Shown here piece after piece: positions 56,697 through 64,000 of a stretch of 64,000 nt of DNA (within the stretch, counting starts at the first letter, position 1; each line of letters opens with the position of its first letter). A program made the position numbers and the translations under genes. This stretch comes from Cylindrobasidium torrendii FP15055 ss-10 (taxonomy: Eukaryota; Basidiomycota; Agaricomycetes; Agaricales; Physalacriaceae), in assembly GCA_000934385.1 (NCBI GenBank), contig KN880549.1, positions 1 to 64,000 of the forward strand, written 5' to 3'. The notes under the pieces are model-generated. The model was not told where the DNA came from. It saw nothing but the letters and a program-made list of their open reading frames with translations, and did no database searches.

Positions 56697-58194
56697 GGCT
56701 CTGAGCTACAAACCGGCTCTGTTGCTTCGCTCTTCCATTCTAATTCTTTAAGTCCTCTTCCCTTGTTATTATAAATTAGTCAACTGCTTCTTTATTTTAG
56801 AAATCTTTGGTAGTAGCAGATGCTTATTTTTGAAGTTCAATTGCAGCCTCTTTCTGAGCTTAATTAATCAGAGTGGCGCTGCGGCGCAGTGCGCCTGGCG
56901 CAACAAACACGTGACCTGACGCGTATGATGCGACATCCACGTGTCATCAACAATCGGGATGATCGGCACAGCCACACGTCGGGATATAAGGGGGCCCGCC
57001 TTTCTCCTTTGTCCCTTTGCGACCAGCCTCAGATTCCGTCACACGGGTTCCCACACCTGACCGACGGGTTTTTCTGAGGCCAGTCGCCCGGGTCGCGCTT
57101 TGATGCTCTGAGGCTAGCAGCCGGTCGCATGGGTTCCCCACCTAACAGACCGCGCCTAGTTGTCAGTGTCTGCAGGCGCAGACCGTGGCCTCTCTCTCCC
57201 TCCCCGCTCCACCTCTGCTTTGCAGCTCTAGTGCATAGGTTGATTTCTTTTCGACGCGCGCATTAAGCTGCGTCCCCCTCTCTCGTGACCGTCTGCTAAC
57301 CTACTGCAAACCTGGGCCGGCAAAGGGATCACGATCGGGCTCGGCTTTGTCTCCTGCCTCCATCACCGGCATAGCTCTGCACCCCTGCAGCTGGCGTCGA
57401 CTACTCCAGGCCCGACTGCTGCGCGCGACTTTGCAACAGCTCTGCGACTTGACTGCTTGGATGGCGGCTAGTCAACTAGTACGGCAGCTAGACTAGCGAC
57501 TAGGAAGCTATCCGCCAACGCGGCGCATAGCACCAGGCCATGCTCCAAGCATTGCGCTTCTTCATCGAAGAGCACCGTCGTCTCCTTTTCTGACCCGAGG
57601 ACCGCCGAATATTGGGAGGGAGTGCTATGGTTTGCGACCTGTAGAGTCGCACTGACAAGTGAGTTTGTACCTCTCTGCGCATTGATGCACTGCTAGCATC
57701 GTAGCAGGAATGACCATCGCTTGCTCGAACAGCCGGTTCAAGAAGATGTGCCGCCGCCTCGAGTCTGCTTTGCTCCGGACTTAGCCGCTGCAGAGCCAAA
57801 CCCCACCCACCTATTGGCTTCAGAACTTCCGTCTCGGCATTTCCTCACTCCCCATTGCCTCCCCATTAGCTTTACTTTCACCCGCATGCGCAGCTCACAT
57901 TACGAATCTACTATCTTCACTCACCGCTGCCTATCTACTTAGCTATTCTCGTCGTTTACTTCTTTCGCAATTGAAGCGCCTTTCTCCTCCCCGATTGGCC
58001 CAGTCAGTCAGCAGACGAGTGCAGCCGGGGGCCCGGCCTAGCGCTGAGAATGAGAAAGAAGCCCGGCCCGGCTCTCATGTGGAAATTGGGCACCCTGGCT
58101 CGCTTCTGATAGCAAGTGACTTCCATCTTTTGCTTTCCTCCTCCATCTTTCCCCACTGTCATTACTCTCCACTTTCCTCAACCCCTCAGACTTA
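56697..58194. other. 1.5-kb non-coding stretch inside the transposon
   Basis: No supported gene. It holds a promoter-like cluster at 56908-56990 and an intron-like signature near 57658-57706 (GTGAGTTTG ... ATCGTAG), so it may be a long spliced 5' leader of the oxygenase gene at 58195. Pyrimidine-rich sequence dominates 57800-58190. Confidence 0.45.
56908..56990 (+). promoter_or_regulatory. promoter-like cluster: two CACGTG, one ACGCGT, TATA-like box
   Basis: CACGTG occurs at 56908-56913 and 56938-56943, with ACGCGT at 56919-56924 between them and TATAAG at 56985-56990. The spacing is that of a compact upstream element plus core promoter for transcription to the right. Confidence 0.4.
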
Positions 58195-61100
58195 ATGGCT
58201 TTCAACACCTCTGGTAGAAGGTTGCTTCGCTCCGTTGTACAGAAGTTAGGCCTGGAGTGAGTGCGCTCAAAAGCAATTTTCACTCCCACTGGCACCTCAT
58301 CTGATAAAATCTAGAATGCCAGCCTGGCAGGAACACAATGGCGAGAACAGGACCATAGAAGAAGTCAACATCGACAAGCTGGATTACGCCGATGTGGTCC
58401 TGACGCGGGCTCAACGCATTAGCAAGCAAGCTGCCAGCATTTCCGGAGCTCGAGGGCGGAATGTTGACCCTGATCTCGAGTCTGATGTCGAAGACACGCC
58501 CGCGCTGAACAAGGACTACACCGGAGATCGCCTGTCGTATGGAGAGGCCCGAGCTCCTAAGAAGCTTTGCGAAGAGTAAGCTGGGAGCGCCAGTCTCTTC
58601 TTTGGCCGCTAATCTAACTAATCATCAGATTTTTTTTGGGCGCGAGATAGTAAGTCTTGTGGCTTGAAGAGCGTTGCGTGACAGGCTCTGACTTTGCAGC
58701 CCTCCATTTGACGAATCCGATGAGTCGCCTCCCAGCGACTACTTAAGGATGAAGGCCCCCGCTCCCTGCACTGATCAAGGGCACCTCAAGCATCAGGGAT
58801 TTGGCTCTCTGAAGCCCGACGATGTCTTTTGGCGGCAGCGACTTCATGAGCGAGGCAAGAAGCTCAATCCCGGCGACTGGAGCAATGAACCTTGCGACCT
58901 CACTCCAGTTGAGCTCGCTGAGCAGTTCATTGAGAGGGACAACGCTGATGCTAGACGGCGAGACTCAGCGAAGCGAGTGCCGGAGGACGATGGATCTGAC
59001 GGCGGCGCCTCTGCCCTCGACAGCAACACTCATCGCCACAAGCGCAGGCGCCTAATGCCTCGCGCAGAGGGAGCTCCACATCTCAGCAACCGTCAGCGTC
59101 AGAGGTTGGACCGGGACCTTGAGCAAAAAGCCCGGCGCAAGGTGCATAATCAGAGAAATCGTGCGCGCAATCAGGCCAAGAACATGCGTGAGGCACCTCA
59201 GGAAGTCATCTTCGCAAAGCACATAGTGAGTTGATTCTTTGAAGTTTGTGCGCTCAAGTTGAGCTGCTGCAGGTGGCTCCAGGACCCGCTCTCAAGCCTA
59301 TCGCATCAACTCCCTCCTCCCCTCCTTCCTCCCCAACCTTTTTGCCTCGGTTGAGCCCCTCAAGCTCTCTCCAAGAATCCTCTCCGCCCGCTGATGCGCC
59401 CTCTCCGCCTGCCGACACATCCTCTCCACCCGCCGACACATCCTCTCCGCCCGCCGACACATCCTCTCCGCCTACCCGCGCATCCTCTCCGCCTACCCGC
59501 GCATCCTCTCCGCCTACCCGCACATCCTCTCCCCCTCCTTCCTCCCGCGCATCCTCTCCGCCCGCCGACTCTGCTCTCTCTCCGCCTGCCGAGGCATCCT
59601 CCCCGCATGAAAGATCTAATGCTCCATCGCCGGTTCCCTCATCCTCTGGCTGGAACAGCATCCTTGATGAGGAAGAGAGCGACGACAAAGGCGAAGAGGA
59701 CTTTGCGGAAATAGGGCTAGATCAAGCCAAAGACGACGAGCAGGTTGACTGGGAAGCGATTGAGGCACTCGGCCTTGACGCTGCCTCAGTTTACGGCGGC
59801 GGAATGCCCAATCCCGACTCCCTTCCCACTCCGGCCTCAGCTCAAAACAACAGCCCGCGTGCAGAGTTCAAACTGCGCACTACGTCAACGGGATGGACGG
59901 GGGGGCGAGCAGCTTCATCTGAGGTGGTTGCTCTTTTATGGGCATGGACGCACTGGGCGTTGGGCCCCATTCTGAGGCTTTTCACCAAAGTCCAGTTCCG
60001 CGAGGGGTGAGAGCGCCGTCTTTCCAGGTCATTGTTCTGATACTTTGCTAGAAATTCAACAACTTGGACGGTGATCAAGGACCGCTGGGGTAGAAACATT
60101 GCAGTTCGCAGTCACCTCATGCACTTCATCTCCGGCTTCACTACTGACGAGGATGGAGAAGAATTGACTAAGAATCCTGCACGACCGTCGCCCTTCATGC
60201 AACAGACCATCAACGAGGTCATAGAATTTGTTCGTATAACTTCAAAGATAGAGTCCGGGTTTAACGTTCGAGGATTTCACTGGTTCCATATCAGCGGGTG
60301 GGACCGCCAGATCAAAGGAGTGCGAGGCCGCCGCCTTCCTGCTAGTTGAATGGCTTCTAACGAGCAGCGTTTTAGATTCCGGACCTTCGGGCTTGGTGCA
60401 AGCTCAACACTGGACCTCTGAAGTGGCTCTTTCGAGAAGAATCACCCTGGCGTCGCCTCAAGTAAGCTGCTCATCCCATTCCTCGTTTGCCGTTGACCTT
60501 GGTTTCTAGTGGAGTTGCAACTTTGATGGTGCAGGCTTTCTTCCCGGGCGTCTTTCGGCGCTACATGAGGTGCATTGATTACATGGCTCGCAAGCACGGC
60601 ATTGCTCCCTTCTACGGCGTCTTCTGGCAATTCTGCATCAACTGGAGCGAGTCGAGACTGTTGGTAGACTGCTGGCCACATGTCGACGCCGCAAACTTGG
60701 CCATCGGTGTCTGCGTCATTTACATATTTGGTGAGCCAATTCTTCCTTACGCTTGCTTTTCATCTGACCTTCCTTTACAGGGCATTTCAACAGCAACGAA
60801 GTGTGCTGGCTTGTAATCTGGGAGGCCAACATAATCATTGAGCTTCCCGCTGGCATTTTCCTAGCATACCCCTCTTCCTTGTTCTACCACTTCAACGTCA
60901 ACAAGCAGGGTTTGAAGCATCTAACTCTTACTTTCTTGTTTTCTCACAAACCAACAGATGTTCGCGCAGATGTTAAGCCAACGCCTTACGTCCCTCGTTT
61001 GGTCGTGGGGCGCAAAGGCCAAAAGCCTACTCCCTCAAACACTGTTCCGCTCACGAAGCGCAACGCAGAGCCGGATGCGTGGGAGAAAGGAAATGTCCGT

Positions 61101-61241
61101 GGGTCTGCCGTGTGGTTCTGTCAGGGATCTATGTACCAGCCGTCTGAACTCGGAGTTCCAACGATGAGAGCAGCGCGCGCTCAAGGGATGAACGTCAATG
61201 TTGATTTGGACGATTTAATGGAAAGAGGAGAGTTATTTTAA
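58195..61241 (+). CDS. Tet/JBP-like 2-oxoglutarate/Fe(II) oxygenase-domain protein
   Basis: The start at 58195 gives MAFNTSGRRLLRSVVQKLGL, then an intron and EMPAWQEHNGENRTIEE. The N-terminal half is charged and basic (KRRRLMPRAEG, RQRLDRDLEQKARRKVHNQR), followed by a Ser/Pro minisatellite region and an acidic patch. The C-terminal part has FFPGVFRRYMRCIDYMARKH, LLVDCWPHVDAANLAIGVCV (HxD motif) and IYIFGHFNSNEVCWLVIWEA. IIIELPAGIFLAYPSSLFYH (distal His) and RGSAVWFCQGSMYQ follow. This is the pattern of the agaric Tet-like oxygenase family, whose TET/JBP relatives oxidise 5-methylcytosine. Activity here is inference and the call rests on motif order only. TAA is at 61239-61241. It shares the transposon with the alpha-kinase. 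Confidence 0.55.
59390..59600 (+). repeat. 21-bp coding minisatellite (SPPADTS/SPPTRAS)
   Basis: About nine tandem units of 21 bp encode SPPADTS-like repeats, drifting to SPPTRAS, SPPTRTS and back. Frame is kept. It lies in the linker of the oxygenase gene and gives long false antisense frames. Confidence 0.8.
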
Positions 61242-61353
61242 ACATAGAACTCGCTGGTTTATGTATTTTGTATCTGTACTTAGTCTGAATCATGCCCGTT
61301 ACCATCCTGGAATTATCACCAGCCCAGCTGCCCGCCGTGAGCGCGTCTGAGAA

Positions 61354-61408
61354 TGCTTACCAAGAAGTGTCGCGATTCGAGTCGAATCGCGACACTTCTT
61401 GGTAAGCA
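61354..61408. repeat. perfect palindrome, 27-bp arms, 1-nt centre
   Basis: 61354-61380 and 61382-61408 are exact reverse complements around a single G at 61381; the arm begins TGCTTACCAAGAAGTGTCGC. It lies 113 bp after the oxygenase stop and 185 bp inside the right TIR. It could be a cruciform, an RNA hairpin at the mRNA 3' end or a transposase site. Confidence 0.9.
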
Positions 61409-61436
61409 AGATGCCTGCCGCTTCTGCTTTAGGTAG

Positions 61437-61543
61437 ATGTGGCGCACGAGGGACTTGCTGCGCCACACGGCTTCGATGTTTGCAAGGCTTAGGTCCATTG
61501 CTTAAGTCCATTGCTTATGTCCATGTGGCTACCTTAAGTCCAC
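61437..61543. repeat. subterminal hairpin and TTANGTCCA direct repeats
   Basis: TGTGGCGCA and TGCGCCACA form a 9-bp inverted repeat at about 61437-61468. Then TTAGGTCCATTGC (61489-61501), TTAAGTCCATTGC (61502-61514) and TTATGTCCATGTG (61515-61527) are direct 13-bp units, with a fourth TTAAGTCCA at 61534. Such subterminal arrays often bind transposase. Confidence 0.6.
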
Positions 61544-61592
61544 GTTTCCTCTCCCCAAAAGGAAGTCCGTCGGACCTGTTCCCGCAGTTTCG

Positions 61593-61617
61593 AAGCATAG
61601 CTCTCCGGCATTCCATA
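61593..61617 (-). repeat. right terminal inverted repeat
   Basis: Twenty-five bases, exact inverse of 50744-50768, followed by the TTGCG target duplication at 61618-61622. Confidence 0.85.
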
Positions 61618-61622
61618 TTGCG

Positions 61623-62668
61623 CGGCACCCGCCCAGTGGCCACACTCGCGCACAGTTTATTCGGAATAGGTATACTATTGACCTCATATTTCTGCACCAA
61701 GAAAATCGTTATTAGATGCTTTTGATTTTTCCCCGGTACTCGGCATATGTTCTGAACCTGGCAAGACCCTCTGAGTGGCAATATTCACATTTTTTGCATA
61801 TCACAAACAAAACAAAAGTCTATGTCTATTTTGAGAAGAACAGCCCAGTCGACATCCTCCTGAACATCCTGTGTCGCTGTTGAGATTCAACAGCCCTGGA
61901 CTTTGCCCCCGGTGAAATGCCACTCGCATCTGGCTCACGCGACATAACAGGACATAACTTACAAGCAGCTTATAAGTACATTTATTTCAGAAGATTTAGA
62001 TGACAAACTAAAGCATCCTTGAATTAGTGCCTTGTCCGACGCTAGGGAAATTAAGGCGGGCGGCACCCGTTGGGTCGGGACTCGATCGGGGACGCGATGA
62101 GCAACCAAGATAGCGGCCCAACCCACTCTAAGATCTGAAGACTGGAAATTGAATATTGAAGCCTCAAGTAATACTCAGGCATACGGACACGTTAATTAGT
62201 GTGTGCCGAATCGGTGATCTTTAGTCTTTGTGGAAGTTCCAAGTGTGCCACTCGACGAGCAGAGAGTTTGTGGCTCCAGTTTTCGGGTCTTTCAGTTTTT
62301 AGGTATGCATTTGTGATGCTTCTATGTACTTGCAGGCATTGTACGCTATACTGCGAGAAATTGACAGTAATACAAGAGCTAATGCCATCCGGGATTTATT
62401 CTGAGGCGCCTCTTCATGCAAACATTGACGTGATACGTCTTTCGTCTTCGACTCAAGAATAGGAAACGCTGAGGCTAATATGATAATTTTTTGGAGCCAG
62501 AGGCTTTCCCGGCCGCGGCCATCATGCAAGCTCTCCGTCGGGCCCTCGAGCAGTGGGAGAGAATCCACTTTTCCAACAGGGTTTGCTGGTTTGGAAAATT
62601 GTATTATTTGAAACACGTGTGATTAAGAGGTCTCAGCAATGAAAATGAAGTTCGTCGCTGCTTGTTTA
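61623..62668. other. intergenic right of the transposon
   Basis: No supported gene between the transposon and the 3' end of the third long F-box gene. Only short antisense frames are present. Confidence 0.5.
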
Positions 62669-64000
62669 CTATGTAATAATAGCCTGCATGTATTCAAATT
62701 CGGGTATATCCTCTGCCAACTGAAACAGAACATCCTCCTCGACCGGAGAAGGCCTCTCGTATACAGAGAAACCAAAGTGTTGAAGGTCACAATGTTTCGA
62801 CAAGTGATCCACTGCCTTTGCGAGGCCTAGCGCAAGCCCGTCTTCTAGGTCAAATTGACCCTCCAACTCGAGAACACGGAGACCCGGAAAAAGAACGCCC
62901 GCATCAGTCGGTGTCAAAAGTGGTAGTAACGGTGCAATGCTCAGCGTGCCGCCCCCTGGTTTGGTGAGGCCGCCTACTATATCTTCGAGGATCAAAGTTT
63001 CAAGTCCGTGACGGGAATGGAAGAGTTCGAACAAGTCCTGGAGGGTGCCCAACCTCAAGCCTGTTATGCGGCATGATCTAAGCGCATCAGTGATACACCC
63101 AAAAAGCACCTGAAGGGCAGAAGTGCTAATGGCTGCACTGGCTATTCCTCCATCTGCATCTCTGCCCAGCACAAGCAGGGTGTCAAGTGAAGGCAGATGA
63201 ACGTCGGCGAACAACTGTCTAACCGCGGAATTGCTCCTATTATGTTCGGAGCGTAGAATGAGCTCAAGTTTCGTTAGGCGAGCACAAACTATGGCGGCAG
63301 GGATGTCTGCAAGTGGTAGTGGATGGAAAGCTTCGATATCGAGAGATACGTCCTCCAGACCTTTTGCCATGGCAAGCACATGTCGGAACTGTCCCGGACG
63401 GGGGCTAGGGGATTGAACAGTTTCGGAGACGGGAACGAAGTTGTGCGTGGCTTTGAATGTCTGCAAGGATCGCCAGGGTAAGTTGAGTGACATCAACCTG
63501 TTCATGCTGTCGACTACAACCAAGCTACGTAGCTCGGTGCACTGAGCGAACGAGGTGACTGGTGCAGGTGCGGCTCTCTGAACGGAATCGCTTTGATGAG
63601 TGCATACATTATAGAGTTGTAGACACTGGACGCCGCGAAGCCTGGACGCCATGTTCTTGAAGTCTTGAAGTAAACGAAACGGGATCACAAGCTGAAGCTT
63701 GAGAATTCTCGGTGCGTAGGGGAACAAGAAAGCCAAGAATGGTGCGGGGAGATGGTCTCCGAAACCTGGTTCGAGAGATATGGTGACTGAGAGCTTTGAC
63801 TGCTTGCTACGGTCCAAATGCGTCGCCATCTGGGACGTTATGTGCGAAGAGGAGTATGGATCGAAATTGTGAACGGATACCCTAATGTGGACAATTGACC
63901 AAATATGGGGGTCGCCGAGCAGCGCCTCCCTCCACCGTTTGCTGACCAACTCGAGTGCCCACAATGGGGATCCGCTGCGATCGGGCGTACACCACTTTGT
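62669..64000 (-). CDS. F-box/LRR-like protein (copy 3), partial at window edge
   Basis: The open frame runs off the right edge; the first visible codons are TKWCTPDRSGSPLWALELVS, equal to the position just after the F-box of the copy at 47884-49737. The remaining 440 or so residues align along their length with that copy (WREALLGDPHIWSIVHIRVS, LVVVDSMNRLMSLNLPWRSL, FPGLRVLELEGQFDLEDGLA). The product ends FEYMQAIIT. The N-terminal coiled coil and most of the F-box lie outside the window. Confidence 0.8.
   Translation of the reverse strand, partial: TKWCTPDRSGSPLWALELVSKRWREALLGDPHIWSIVHIRVSVHNFDPYSSSHITSQMATHLDRSKQSKLSVTISLEPGFGDHLPAPFLAFLFPYAPRILKLQLVIPFRLLQDFKNMASRLRGVQCLQLYNVCTHQSDSVQRAAPAPVTSFAQCTELRSLVVVDSMNRLMSLNLPWRSLQTFKATHNFVPVSETVQSPSPRPGQFRHVLAMAKGLEDVSLDIEAFHPLPLADIPAAIVCARLTKLELILRSEHNRSNSAVRQLFADVHLPSLDTLLVLGRDADGGIASAAISTSALQVLFGCITDALRSCRITGLRLGTLQDLFELFHSRHGLETLILEDIVGGLTKPGGGTLSIAPLLPLLTPTDAGVLFPGLRVLELEGQFDLEDGLALGLAKAVDHLSKHCDLQHFGFSVYERPSPVEEDVLFQLAEDIPEFEYMQAIIT

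Larger units (their letters stand above)
50744..61617. mobile_element. 10.87-kb DNA transposon with 25-bp TIRs and 5-bp TSD
   Basis: The left end 50744-50768 (TATGGAATGCCGGAGAGC, then TATGCTT) is the exact inverse of the right end 61593-61617, and similarity continues a few bases inward (GAAAC). TTGCG flanks both sides (50739-50743 and 61618-61622), a typical target duplication. Inside are a minus-strand integrase-fold transposase next to the left end and, on the plus strand, an alpha-kinase gene and a Tet-like oxygenase gene. Both TIRs and the duplication are perfect, so insertion is probably recent. The superfamily is not settled: an integrase-type catalytic core with a 5-bp duplication points away from KDZ (8 bp, by general knowledge). 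It sits between F-box paralogues. Confidence 0.8.

Noticed and set aside
59254..59714. Long antisense and second-frame proteins rich in Gly/Arg or Pro/His
   Set aside because: They are by-products of the 21-bp minisatellite, which is open in several frames.
1..64000. tRNA, rRNA or CRISPR features
   Set aside because: No tRNA B-box in a plausible context, no rRNA-like stretch and no regularly spaced repeats were seen.

Overview
This window looks like nuclear DNA of an agaric-type basidiomycete (Agaricomycetes). The evidence is many short spliceosomal introns (mostly 44-60 nt, GTGCGT/GTRAGT donors), F-box proteins of the agaric style, a DUF6535 membrane protein, degenerate BTB and MYND proteins, and an alpha-kinase, a Tet-like oxygenase and an integrase-type transposase of kinds that are expanded in agarics. 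No rRNA, tRNA or CRISPR array was seen. Gene models come from reading frames, splice signals and comparison among paralogues inside the window; exon sums were checked for frame where stated.

Layout. 0.5-19 kb is an accessory region of C2H2 zinc-finger genes (here A-E) in both orientations, including two divergent head-to-head pairs (B/C at 7.5 kb, D/E at 15.8 kb). It also holds a PD-(D/E)XK-like gene, a small basic nuclear-type gene, two duplicated single-exon F-box genes, and two broken members of an unknown family (U1, U2). 19-29 kb holds a BTB-like gene, a MYND-finger gene, a DUF6535 membrane protein and an LRR-like acidic remnant. 29-35 kb is a tandem run of the unknown U family (U3, U4, U5), all on the minus strand. 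35.5-39 kb has a basic nuclear-type gene and a three-finger C2H2 gene (F). 39-43 kb has two diverged relatives of the U family (V1, V2). 44.2-45.4 kb encodes a bZIP factor. 45.7-49.7 kb has two long F-box/coiled-coil paralogues; a third runs off the right edge.

Between the second and third of these F-box genes lies a 10.87-kb DNA transposon (50744-61617). It has 25-bp perfect terminal inverted repeats and a 5-bp TTGCG target duplication. It carries an integrase-fold transposase (minus), an alpha-kinase gene (plus) and a gene with a Tet/JBP-like HxD...H oxygenase signature (plus). A perfect 27-bp-arm hairpin and short subterminal repeats sit just inside its right end. This is the strongest candidate for an undescribed system.

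A second candidate is the U/V family: seven members of no recognised domain, sharing a helical N-terminal half, an alpha/beta-looking C-terminal block and a conserved last intron. Three members carry the same pair of ACGCGT boxes directly before the start codon.

The whole window shows local gene birth and death: segmental duplications, truncated copies, intronised exons, exon duplication and fresh stops. The zinc-finger genes share a conserved C-terminal helix, which suggests a common partner.
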